Positions 24,715 to 32,341 of a stretch of DNA of 64,000 bases are shown in pieces. Source of the DNA: Rhodospirillaceae bacterium (GTDB lineage: Bacteria > Pseudomonadota > Alphaproteobacteria > SHVP01); the NCBI GenBank assembly GCA_002722055.1, contig PBKD01000012.1:18085-82084 (forward strand). The letters run 5' to 3'. The translations under genes were made by a program, and so were the position numbers. Each line of letters begins with the position of its first letter. Within the stretch, counting starts at the first letter, position 1. The notes under the pieces are model-generated. The model did not search any database and was not told the DNA's origin. It worked only from the letters and a program-made list of their open reading frames with translations.

Positions 24715-25134
24715 ATGAAAATAGAGTCAACAAGATCTTATAATGTAAGTTCTGAAAAAAAAATTAAAAAAAATTTTCCTGTTGGTCAGAGTTTTTCCAT
24801 CAAGTCTGATGAAGATTATAACCTAGATGAGGGTATCAATAGTGTAAATTCTGTTGGAAGCTTGTCATCACTTGATTCTTTATTAGCTATTCAAGAAGTT
24901 AACGATCAAACTAATTCAAATAAAAAAGCTATATTTAAAGGGAAAAAAATATTAAATTTATTGGATGAACTAAAACTAGGTTTACTTAACGGCAAAATAC
25001 CCATATCAAAATTAGATATGCTATTAAATGCAGTAAAACTTGAAAATAACAATAACACAAATCCCAATTTAGCTGAGGTTTTAGATGAAATTGAGTTAAG
25101 AGCTTCAGTAGAATTAGCTAAACTTGGTAAATAA
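24715..25134 (+). CDS. fliX: FliX, flagellar assembly trans-acting regulator
   Basis: This 139-residue protein has a low-complexity N-terminus and the FliX core: SLDSLLAIQE, KGKKILNLLDELKLGLLNGKIP and the C-terminal AEVLDEIELRASVELAKLGK. FliX couples basal-body assembly to the sigma-54 activator FlbD in Caulobacter. Its presence implies an FlbD-type activator elsewhere in the genome, consistent with the sigma-54 promoters in this window. It is divergent from flgI, starts at ATG 24715 behind AGAGG, and has a CtrA-like box. Confidence 0.92.
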   Translation: MKIESTRSYNVSSEKKIKKNFPVGQSFSIKSDEDYNLDEGINSVNSVGSLSSLDSLLAIQEVNDQTNSNKKAIFKGKKILNLLDELKLGLLNGKIPISKLDMLLNAVKLENNNNTNPNLAEVLDEIELRASVELAKLGK

Positions 25135-25249
25135 ATCAATTCTTTTTTTTCTTTGAAATTTATTGTTGATGAGGTGTTGATTGCCTCATATAATCCTGAC
25201 CCTAGTATTTTCTATAATTTTAACTAATAATTTTTTATATGTGTAACAA

Positions 25250-25723
25250 ATGAGTCAAAAAAAATCGAATAAATCAAAATCCAAATTATCTCGCTCTCTT
25301 TTATTTAAACGAGCAAAAGTTAGCTCGTCTTATCAACCAACTGAGGACGAGCCATTTATGAGTGCGAAACAGAAGGCATATTTTAAAAACAAATTACTTG
25401 ACTGGAGGGATGAATTACTGCAGGAAACAACGCAAACTCTAGCCTCATTGCAAGAAACAACTAATACAGCTCCTGATCTTACTGATAGAGCAACAGTAGA
25501 GTCCGAAAGATCCTTAGAGCTTAGAACTCGAGATAGAGAAAGAAAATTAGTTACTAAAATAGATCAAGCTTTAATGAGAATTGAAGAGGGTACATATGGT
25601 TATTGTGAAGAAACTGATGAGCCTATTGGGTTAAAGCGACTTCAAGCTAGACCTATTGCAACCCTGAGCTTGGAAGCTCAAGAACGGCATGAAAGAAGAG
25701 AGAGAGTATACAGGGACGATTAA
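25250..25723 (+). CDS. dksA: DksA, RNA polymerase-binding transcription factor (alphaproteobacterial type)
   Basis: This 157-residue protein has a Lys/Ser-rich N-terminus, the coiled coil (AKQKAYFKNKLLDWRDELLQE onward, with DLTDRATVE at its tip) and the end YGYCEETDEPIGLKRLQARP then IATLSLEAQERHERRERVYRDD. Only one of the four zinc-finger cysteines remains (C in YGYCEE), the usual form in alphaproteobacteria. It modulates RNA polymerase together with ppGpp. It lies inside the flagellar region between fliX and flgH, and DksA is known to influence flagellar transcription in several bacteria. Confidence 0.95.
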   Translation: MSQKKSNKSKSKLSRSLLFKRAKVSSSYQPTEDEPFMSAKQKAYFKNKLLDWRDELLQETTQTLASLQETTNTAPDLTDRATVESERSLELRTRDRERKLVTKIDQALMRIEEGTYGYCEETDEPIGLKRLQARPIATLSLEAQERHERRERVYRDD

Positions 25724-25751
25724 TTTTCAATAATTAATTTTTTGAATTATA

Positions 25752-25786
25752 TGAGGAGGCTTAAATATTCTATATCAGCCTCCTCA
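25752..25786. terminator. 10-bp hairpin between dksA and flgH
   Basis: TGAGGAGGCT (25752-25761) and AGCCTCCTCA (25777-25786) form a perfect stem with a 15-nt loop between two converging genes. There is no strong U-run on either side, so it is a probable but imperfect bidirectional terminator. Confidence 0.6.
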
Positions 25787-25798
25787 GGCAAAGACGAA

Positions 25799-26560
25799 CT
25801 AGAAAGGAAAAAGAACATCCAATACTTGTTGACCATAACGAGGTTGTTGAACGTCAGTTAACTGTCCACGTCCGCCGTACGAAAGTCTAAGTTCAGCGAT
25901 TTGAGTATGCGTAATTGTATTAGAAGCAGTGATATCTTCTGGTCTGACAACGCCAGCAATAATAAATTCTCTAACTTCAAAATTTACTCTTACTTCCTGT
26001 CTTCCCTGAACTACTAAATTACCATTTGGTAAAACCTGTGTTACTAGAGCTGCTACAGTAAGTGTTAACTTCTCACTTCTATCAACGGTTCCAGCCCCAG
26101 TATGTTTACTTTCAGTACCGAGACTAATCATTGGTGCTAAATTTAGTGACTCAGGAAGTATTTTTTTGAATTGTCCTTCCTGTCCTAGTAAATTTGTTAT
26201 ATCAGAATCTTCAGCATTTGATCTTGATCTTTTAGTTGTGTTTGCTAGTGCTGCTTTTTCATCAATATTTATTGATACTGTTATTATGTCACCAACCCTA
26301 GCTGCTCGTTGGTCTCTAAAAAATGCCCTAGCACCTTTTCTCCATAAAGAATTAGCCATATATTGATTTTTTTCAGGTTGAGGCATGGGAAGACTAACCA
26401 CTTTATAATTTCTATCCTTTGTGGGGTCATTAATTGGAGTAATGGGAGGTTTTGTTCCAACATATGCTAATCTTGTTATACCATTGCAACCTGATAAAAA
26501 AATAGAAATTATAAAAATATATACTAATAAATAGAAATTCTTTTTATTTTTGTAGTTCAT
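25799..26560 (-). CDS. flgH: FlgH, flagellar L-ring lipoprotein
   Basis: This 253-residue precursor has a lipobox LSGC with the lipidated cysteine at position 25. Conserved L-ring blocks include NSLWRKGARAFFRDQRAARVGDIITV, VLPNGNLVVQGRQEVRVNFE, and a C-terminus with LSYGGRGQLTDVQQPRYGQQVLDVLFPF. It forms the outer-membrane ring of the basal body. It is the last gene of flgF-flgG-flgA-flgH, 16 bp after flgA. Confidence 0.97.
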   Translation of the reverse strand: MNYKNKKNFYLLVYIFIISIFLSGCNGITRLAYVGTKPPITPINDPTKDRNYKVVSLPMPQPEKNQYMANSLWRKGARAFFRDQRAARVGDIITVSINIDEKAALANTTKRSRSNAEDSDITNLLGQEGQFKKILPESLNLAPMISLGTESKHTGAGTVDRSEKLTLTVAALVTQVLPNGNLVVQGRQEVRVNFEVREFIIAGVVRPEDITASNTITHTQIAELRLSYGGRGQLTDVQQPRYGQQVLDVLFPF

Positions 26561-26576
26561 TATACTATGCCTTTTT

Positions 26577-27536
26577 CTAATTTTTACTTTGTAAAAAACT
26601 TATATTATTATTTGATGGTATTCTTACTTCATTTTTTCCAGTAACTATTCCACTTATAATTTTTCTACTTCTTGGATTTAATACTCTAATATGATCACCC
26701 AAACTGCCATGATCTAAAGATTGACCAACGGTTTTTATTGTCATTAACTCTGATTTAATAAAAAGTGAAACTGCTTTTCCCTTTTCAACTAAACGAATAT
26801 TTCTTAAGTCAATTTTTTTTAGAGGGGATCCCTTTCTCAAATTTCTGCTAGCTTCCATTCCAATAATATCATCGATGCTTGTTAAATAATTTATATTAAT
26901 TCTATTTTTAGCAATTTTAATAATTTTTATATCGTTATTATTTAATATTTGTCCTTTACTTATTTTATTATTTAGTATTGGAATATTTACCACACTTCTA
27001 GCAAAACCTTTTAAATTAGTTATTAAAGGACTAAAATCATTTCCCATAATTTTAATATTTGCAAAAAACCTCTCTGTTTTTTCATTGTAACTTAAGTGAA
27101 TTATTTCTACTTTGTAGTCACTGTTTATGGGAATGTATCCAATTAAATGATTTGATTTAATTTGTATTATATATTCACTTGGTATTCTATTCTTATTAAT
27201 TTCATTTATTATATCATTTTCAAGTTCTTCTGATGTAATTCCTCTACTAGATCTTCTGATTGTTATTGACTCAATTGTTGAATTAGATTTCCAATCTATA
27301 TTAAAATTACTTGCTAATTTTTTTATTAATTTTAATCGTATAATTTTCTGTTGTCCCGGTTCAGGAGAATTGCCAATTTTTTCATTTGCTATACTTTCAG
27401 GTAAACCATTAAAAATATTACCTAATTTAATAATAGGAGAGTCAATTAAAACTTTCTCCTGAATACTTACTGATGCAAATGTTTTAGAAGTAATTAATAA
27501 AAATAATACAAAACAAATTATTTGATTGAATCTCAT
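26577..27536 (-). CDS. flgA: FlgA, P-ring assembly chaperone
   Basis: This 319-residue protein has an N-terminal signal peptide (MRFNQIICFVLFLLITSKTFA). The C-terminal SAF-like domain includes GMEASRNLRKGSPLKKIDLR, EKGKAVSLFIKSELMTIKTVG and the conserved DHGSLGDHIRVLNPRSRKI. It escorts FlgI in the periplasm during P-ring assembly. It is larger than enterobacterial FlgA because of an N-terminal extension. Gene order flgG-flgA-flgH is the usual one in alphaproteobacteria. Confidence 0.92.
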   Translation of the reverse strand: MRFNQIICFVLFLLITSKTFASVSIQEKVLIDSPIIKLGNIFNGLPESIANEKIGNSPEPGQQKIIRLKLIKKLASNFNIDWKSNSTIESITIRRSSRGITSEELENDIINEINKNRIPSEYIIQIKSNHLIGYIPINSDYKVEIIHLSYNEKTERFFANIKIMGNDFSPLITNLKGFARSVVNIPILNNKISKGQILNNNDIKIIKIAKNRININYLTSIDDIIGMEASRNLRKGSPLKKIDLRNIRLVEKGKAVSLFIKSELMTIKTVGQSLDHGSLGDHIRVLNPRSRKIISGIVTGKNEVRIPSNNNISFLQSKN

Positions 27537-27553
27537 ATTAAAATTTCACTTTC

Positions 27554-28342
27554 TTATCTTAGGTTCGAAATAGTTCTTAGCATCTCATCTGAAGCAGTTA
27601 TTACTCTTGAGTTCATCTCATAAGCTCTTTGAGCAGTAATCATTGAGACTATTTCAGTAACTGCATTAACGTTAGCAGTTTCAAGAAACCCTTGAAGAAT
27701 TGTTCCAACTCCTCCAACTCCAGGTATTCCAACTGTTGCAGGTCCAGATGCCGGTGTTTCTAATAAAAGATTATCACCTATAGCTTCAAGGCCAGCTTCG
27801 TTAGGAAAAGTTACCAATTCAAATTGACCTACGTTCTGGGGCTCTACTTGGCCATCTATTTTTACTAAAACCTCACCAGAAGCATTTATAGTAACAGCAA
27901 CGGCATCTGCTGGTACTGTTATCCCTGGTCCGACTGTGAAACCGTCTTGAGTTACAATTTCCCCAGTTGGGCTTAATTGAAATGCACTAGCTCTTGTAAA
28001 ACCATCTTCTCCATTAGGTCTCTCTACTCTGAAAAAACCTTTACCTTGAATAGCCATATCAAAATCATTTTCAGTTTGAGATACAGAACCTTGTTCCATT
28101 ATTCTATAGACAGCACCTGCGTTTACTCCTGAACCTAGTTGTATTCCAGACGGAACAATAGTTCCCTGGTCAGATGATGTTGAACCAACCCTTAGTTGGT
28201 TTTGGTATAACAAATCCTGAAATTCAGCTCTTTGTCTTTTAAAAGCAGTAGTATTTAAGTTGGCTATATTATTAGAAATAACTTCAACATTTAATTGCTG
28301 TGCCATCATACCTGTTGCTGCAATAGAAAGCGATTTTGTCAT
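27554..28342 (-). CDS. flgG: FlgG, distal rod protein
   Basis: This 262-residue axial protein has the rod N-terminus MTKSLSIAATGMMAQQLNVEVISNNIANLNTTAFKR (residues 1-36), the ANLNTTA motif included, and the C-terminal VSMITAQRAYEMNSRVITASDEML helix. The length and the FDMAIQGKGFFRVERP segment are those of FlgG. It follows flgF with 24 bp between and precedes flgA by 17 bp. Confidence 0.97.
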   Translation of the reverse strand: MTKSLSIAATGMMAQQLNVEVISNNIANLNTTAFKRQRAEFQDLLYQNQLRVGSTSSDQGTIVPSGIQLGSGVNAGAVYRIMEQGSVSQTENDFDMAIQGKGFFRVERPNGEDGFTRASAFQLSPTGEIVTQDGFTVGPGITVPADAVAVTINASGEVLVKIDGQVEPQNVGQFELVTFPNEAGLEAIGDNLLLETPASGPATVGIPGVGGVGTILQGFLETANVNAVTEIVSMITAQRAYEMNSRVITASDEMLRTISNLR

Positions 28343-28366
28343 TTAATTCTCCTCATTCTTAATTTT

Positions 28367-29125
28367 TTAGGCTGAAACTACTTGCCCTAATTTATCAACA
28401 GCTTTTCTTTGTAAGTCATGGTCTGTTTTTAACATATTTGCTGTACTTACGTATGATCTCACTACTTCCATCATTCTTGTCATTTCTAAAATCCCTTTAA
28501 CATTGGATCCTTCAAAAAATCCTTGCTTTACAGTAAAATCTATTTTGACAATTAGATCATTTTGGTTGTCTCCAGTAAGATCTATGGGATTAGAATCTGT
28601 TTCATATAATCCTCCACCAATTTTTTTTAATGTTTGTAAGTCATCAAAGCTAACAATTTTAAATTGTGCTATTTCTCCTTGCTCTCCATTAATTATTCCA
28701 TTGTCAGTGACAGTAATATTTCCATCTTCCTCAGTAATTATTATCGGATTATCGTTATTGTCTAAAACGGGAAGACCATTAAGGTTGACTAAAGTTCCAT
28801 CTGCAGCCAGTTGAAACCTTCCATTATTTGTATATCTAATACCTTGATCAGTATTTATTGTAAAATAAGTATCTTTACTTGTAGTGAAGTCAAATGGACT
28901 CCCGGTTTTTTTTAGTGGTCCTGGTTCATTATTTCTCCAAACACCAAAATCTTGAACTAGAGATACCTCTCTTTTATTTGTTGCCTTAACAACAAATTCT
29001 TCAAATATTGGTCTTTCTCCCCTGTAACCAGCTGTATCAATATTTGCTATATTGTTAGATACAATATCCATTTTTCGGCCAAGAGCAATTTGCCTTGATA
29101 GGCCTATATAAGAACTATTTTCCAT
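28367..29125 (-). CDS. flgF: FlgF, proximal rod protein
   Basis: This 252-residue rod protein begins MENSSYIGLSRQIALGRKMDIVSNNIANIDTAGY (residues 1-34) and ends with the conserved MMEVVRSYVSTANMLKTDHDLQRKAVDKLGQ block. It is the first gene of the flgF-flgG-flgA-flgH operon, with a sigma-54 promoter about 90-105 bp upstream. Its leader contains two GGCAAA direct repeats near the ribosome site (29130-29152). Confidence 0.95.
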   Translation of the reverse strand: MENSSYIGLSRQIALGRKMDIVSNNIANIDTAGYRGERPIFEEFVVKATNKREVSLVQDFGVWRNNEPGPLKKTGSPFDFTTSKDTYFTINTDQGIRYTNNGRFQLAADGTLVNLNGLPVLDNNDNPIIITEEDGNITVTDNGIINGEQGEIAQFKIVSFDDLQTLKKIGGGLYETDSNPIDLTGDNQNDLIVKIDFTVKQGFFEGSNVKGILEMTRMMEVVRSYVSTANMLKTDHDLQRKAVDKLGQVVSA

Positions 29126-29212
29126 AACTTTTGCCTTCTTCCTTTGCCTACATAGCTTTTTTTAGCTAGTTGTACTCTGAAGGAACTACCCAATGTAGTT
29201 GAATATTTATAT

Positions 29213-29230
29213 TGCTAAATGCATGCCAAA
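29213..29230 (-). promoter_or_regulatory. Sigma-54 promoter of the flgF operon
   Basis: On the minus strand the site reads TTTGGCAT-GCATT-TAGCAA, with GG at 29226-29227 and GC at 29214-29215 (10 nt between) and one mismatch in the -12 element. It lies in the 317-bp flgF/fliL divergent region, which also holds IHF- and CtrA-like sites and no further gene. Confidence 0.7.
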
Positions 29231-29243
29231 AAAAAACATTTAA

Positions 29244-29256
29244 TTTCAATAACTTA
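29244..29256. promoter_or_regulatory. IHF-like site in the flgF/fliL divergent region
   Basis: TTTCAATAACTTA matches WATCAANNNNTTR with one mismatch and lies 16 bp upstream of the flgF -24 element. Its core TCAATAACTTA recurs before flgB, before recA and after guaA. Confidence 0.4.
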
Positions 29257-29381
29257 AAAATATAGATATAATTTACAAGGAAATTTGTGCTTTTCTAGTA
29301 GGAAAAAAGTTTCAGATTTTTATATTATTTGCAATAAAAGTTATGTTTTTATTTAATGACTAAATAACAATAAATGAGTTG

Positions 29382-29402
29382 TTAACCTTATTTTACTATA
29401 AT
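29382..29402 (+). promoter_or_regulatory. CtrA-like box and -10 element of the fliL operon
   Basis: TTAA-CCTTATT-TTAC (29382-29396) matches TTAA-N7-TTAA at seven of eight bases. TATAAT (29397-29402) follows directly. A TTGGCC/GGCCAA dyad (29403-29408, 29421-29426) then lies in the leader before the fliL ribosome site. Confidence 0.4.
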
Positions 29403-29442
29403 TTGGCCTACAAAGTTAGGGGCCAATTGTTAAGGAAGATAA

Positions 29443-29982
29443 ATGGCTGAAGAAGAAGAAGAGACTAAAGAAGGTGAAGATTCGCCACCAAAAAAAAAGA
29501 GAAGTATTAAGAAATTATTAATTTTTATTGGGGCTCCAATTATTTTAATAATTATCTTAATAGTAGTAGCATTTTTTCTTGGACTAGGTCCATTTGGAGA
29601 AAAAGAGGCAGATAAGAAAGATGGTGATGAAACGGAGGAAGTAGTAAAGTCTGAACCTCCTCCAACTTTTTTTGAATTACCCGAAATAAGAGTTAATTTA
29701 AATACTGATAACAATTCATTAACCTATTTAAAGGTAATAGTAAGCCTGGAGTTAGCATCTGATTTACCAGAAATAATGGAAGAGAGGAATGCAAAGTTAC
29801 AAACTCTTATGCCAAGAGTTATTGATAACCTCCAAATATATATGAGGGAATTGAGATTAGATGATATTAATGGTTCTGCGGGTGTATATAGATTAAAGCA
29901 AGAGTTATTATCAAGAGTAAATAGAGCAGTTCAACCAATAGAAGTTAGAGATATATTATTTAGTGAATTTGTAATTGAATAA
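29443..29982 (+). CDS. fliL: FliL, flagellar basal-body-associated protein
   Basis: This 179-residue protein has an acidic/basic cytoplasmic N-terminus (EEEEETKEGED, KKKRSIKK), one transmembrane helix near residues 25-48, and the periplasmic FliL domain (FELPEIRVNLNT, LKVIVSLELAS, ending DILFSEFVIE). FliL associates with the stator ring. The start has AAGGAAG 8 nt upstream. It begins an operon with fliM, a DUF6468-like gene, motE and a large TPR protein. Confidence 0.92.
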   Translation: MAEEEEETKEGEDSPPKKKRSIKKLLIFIGAPIILIIILIVVAFFLGLGPFGEKEADKKDGDETEEVVKSEPPPTFFELPEIRVNLNTDNNSLTYLKVIVSLELASDLPEIMEERNAKLQTLMPRVIDNLQIYMRELRLDDINGSAGVYRLKQELLSRVNRAVQPIEVRDILFSEFVIE

Positions 29983-30012
29983 AAGTTATATTTATATTGA
30001 AAGAATTATTTT

Positions 30013-31074
30013 ATGGCTGAAATTAAAGACGATCTAACTAATGAACAAACTGGGATAATCAATCAGGATGAAATAGATAGTCTAGTTCAAGAAAAGACAG
30101 AAGCTGGTATTCAAGCAATTGTTAATTCTGCTGCGGTGTCATATGAAAGACTACCAATGCTTGATGTAATTTTTGACCGTCTAGTAAGAAGGTTGACCAC
30201 TAGTTTAAGAAATTTTACATCGGATAATGTAGAAGTAACTATGGATGAAATAAAGAATGCAAGATTTGGGCACCACTTAAGTTCAATTTCTTCAAACCCA
30301 ATTTTAGCAATATTTGCTGCAAAAGAATGGGATAATTTTGGATTATTAATCCTAGATTCTGAGTTAATTTTTTCAATGGTTGATGTTTTACTAGGAGGAA
30401 GAAAAGTTGGAATATCAGACGTAAGCGGTGAAGATAGAGGTTATACGACTATTGAAAGATCTTTAATTGAAACACTTATAGATGTTGTTCTTAAAGATTT
30501 AAGTAAAGCATTTAGGCCTCTTAGTGAAATTAATTTTGAATATGAACGATTAGAGACAAATCCTAGATTTGCTACAATTGCAAGGCCGGATAATGCAGTT
30601 ATTACAGTAAAAATGAAAATATCTATGGAAGATAGAGGAGGTTCAATAGAATTATTATTACCGCTAGCTACTTTAGAGCCAGTAAGAGAACTATTACTTC
30701 AAAGATTTCTTGGGGAAAAATTTGGTAGAGACTCAATCTGGGAAGGTCATTTAGCAACTGAGTTGTGGTCTACTGAAGTTGAAATAGATGCAGTTTTAGA
30801 TAAAAAAATTATGGATCTTGGTGATGTAATGAGTTTTGAAATTGGTGACACTTTAATGTTTAACTCAACAAGCGAATCTGATGTTTATTTAAACTGTGGT
30901 AATATTCCTCTTATGCATGGAAAAATGGGAAAAGTAGATAAAACAGTTGCAATAAAAATTTCAGAAATTTTATTAAAAAAAATTGACTTACAAGATCATT
31001 CAATTGATGAGAATATAATTGATGATCAAAATAATCTTTTAGAAGAAAAAAATCAAAATGAAGAGGTAGTATAA
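30013..31074 (+). CDS. fliM: FliM, flagellar motor switch protein
   Basis: This 353-residue protein has the N-terminal CheY-binding motif INQDEIDSLV near residues 16-25, a CheC-like middle domain (residues about 50-240, including LLGGRKVG and TTIERSLIETLIDVVL), and a C-terminal SpoA domain (about 255-325, LDKKIMDLGDVMSFEIGDTL). It is the C-ring component that receives the chemotaxis signal. Its stop overlaps the next start by one base (TAATG). Confidence 0.96.
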   Translation: MAEIKDDLTNEQTGIINQDEIDSLVQEKTEAGIQAIVNSAAVSYERLPMLDVIFDRLVRRLTTSLRNFTSDNVEVTMDEIKNARFGHHLSSISSNPILAIFAAKEWDNFGLLILDSELIFSMVDVLLGGRKVGISDVSGEDRGYTTIERSLIETLIDVVLKDLSKAFRPLSEINFEYERLETNPRFATIARPDNAVITVKMKISMEDRGGSIELLLPLATLEPVRELLLQRFLGEKFGRDSIWEGHLATELWSTEVEIDAVLDKKIMDLGDVMSFEIGDTLMFNSTSESDVYLNCGNIPLMHGKMGKVDKTVAIKISEILLKKIDLQDHSIDENIIDDQNNLLEEKNQNEEVV

Positions 31075-31529
31075 TGATTTTTTCATATTTTTTTATGCTT
31101 GATATAGTTTTAATATTATCATTAATTATTACAATCTTTTGCTGCTTATTTCTTTATAGAAAATTAAGAGAAATACGAAAGTCTGAAAATGAAATAAGAA
31201 AAATTATAGTTGAATTTACTTCAGCAACTGAAAGAGCTAATACAAGTCTCTTAACATTAAAGAAAAGTAGCTCAGATTTAACTAATTTCATGCAGGATAA
31301 AATTTCAGAGGCTAAAACTGTTATTGAAGATTTAAAGTTTTTAAATGATCAGGGTTTAAAAGTATATAAAAAATTCGACAGTATAGAATCAAATAGTAAT
31401 AAATTTTCAACAAATAACTATTCAAATGAAATTATTTCTAAAAAAAACCTTTATAATTCTGAACCAACATCACTTATCAGATCTGAAATGGAAAAGGAAT
31501 TGATTAACGCTTTGGAACAATCAAGGTAA
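31074..31529 (+). CDS. DUF6468-like flagellar-operon membrane protein
   Basis: This 151-residue protein has one N-terminal transmembrane helix (residues about 8-28) followed by a long coiled-coil-like region (KLREIRKSENEIRKIIVEF, then LNDQGLKVYKKFD). In alphaproteobacteria a protein of this form, which I recall as DUF6468, lies between fliM and motE. Its function is unknown; a scaffold near the motor is possible. It overlaps fliM by one base and ends 6 bp before motE. Confidence 0.6.
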   Translation: MIFSYFFMLDIVLILSLIITIFCCLFLYRKLREIRKSENEIRKIIVEFTSATERANTSLLTLKKSSSDLTNFMQDKISEAKTVIEDLKFLNDQGLKVYKKFDSIESNSNKFSTNNYSNEIISKKNLYNSEPTSLIRSEMEKELINALEQSR

Positions 31530-31535
31530 GTAATA

Positions 31536-32279
31536 ATGAAAAAATTACCAAAAATAACAATTAGATTTTTACCTATAGTAGCTTTTTTGGCTGCTGTTTC
31601 ACTTTGTGTAAAGTTAACTAATGAAAACTTTACTTTTAAACCAATAGGAATTGCTATAGCACAAGATGAAGATGGAACATCAAAAGATACTGAGAAATCT
31701 GATTTAAAAGAATCTGGAGAAGCAACGTTGCAGGAGGCTCTTGATGAAGACTCAGAATCATTAGATGGTCCCAAAAAGCCAATTTTTACTGCTGCAGAAT
31801 TAGATATTTTAGAAAATTTATCTGAGAGAAGAAAATCACTTGATGCTAGGTCATCTGAGTTAGATATAAGAGAAAACTTATTAGTCGCTACGCAAAAAAG
31901 TGTAGAAGAAAAAATTAATGAATTAAAAAAAATTGAAGTTACAATTCGTAATTTATTAGGTCAACATGATAAACAAGAGAAAAAGAAACTTTTAAGTTTA
32001 GTTAGGGTATATGAATCGATGAAGCCTAAGGATGCGGCTAGAATTTTTGAAGAACTTGACTTAAATGTCGTTGTGGATGTTGCTGAATTAATGGAGGAGA
32101 GACGTTTAGCTCCAGTTTTAGCATCTATGGACCCTCTCAAAGCAAAAACAATAACCATTGAAATAAGAACGAGGAGGAAGCTTCCTGAGTCAATAAATGT
32201 AAAACAGAAAGTTCAAAACCAAATAACTGAAGAAAATCAGTCAATAGAAAAAGAAGAAGAAGCTCTTCCTTCAAGTTGA
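31536..32279 (+). CDS. MotE-like flagellar motor chaperone
   Basis: This 247-residue protein has an N-terminal signal/anchor (residues about 9-27, ending IAIAQDED), an acidic linker, a coiled coil (AELDILENLSERRKSLDARSS onward) and a C-terminal MgtE-N-like domain: LVRVYESMKPKDAARIFEEL and MEERRLAPVLASMDPLKAKTI. This is the layout of MotE, the periplasmic chaperone that protects MotC in Rhizobiales. It is conserved in fliL-fliM operons of many alphaproteobacteria, also where MotC is absent. MotC itself is not seen here. Confidence 0.75.
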   Translation: MKKLPKITIRFLPIVAFLAAVSLCVKLTNENFTFKPIGIAIAQDEDGTSKDTEKSDLKESGEATLQEALDEDSESLDGPKKPIFTAAELDILENLSERRKSLDARSSELDIRENLLVATQKSVEEKINELKKIEVTIRNLLGQHDKQEKKKLLSLVRVYESMKPKDAARIFEELDLNVVVDVAELMEERRLAPVLASMDPLKAKTITIEIRTRRKLPESINVKQKVQNQITEENQSIEKEEEALPSS

Positions 32280-32341
32280 TAATATAGAAAATATTTTACT
32301 GTAAATTTAATTAGTTATTTTATTTTATATTTATAGAAAAT

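Noticed and set aside
25169..25189. Terminator between fliX and dksA (ATGAGG/CCTCAT)
   Set aside because: The stem has only 6 bp with no U-run after it. Such pairs are common in this DNA.
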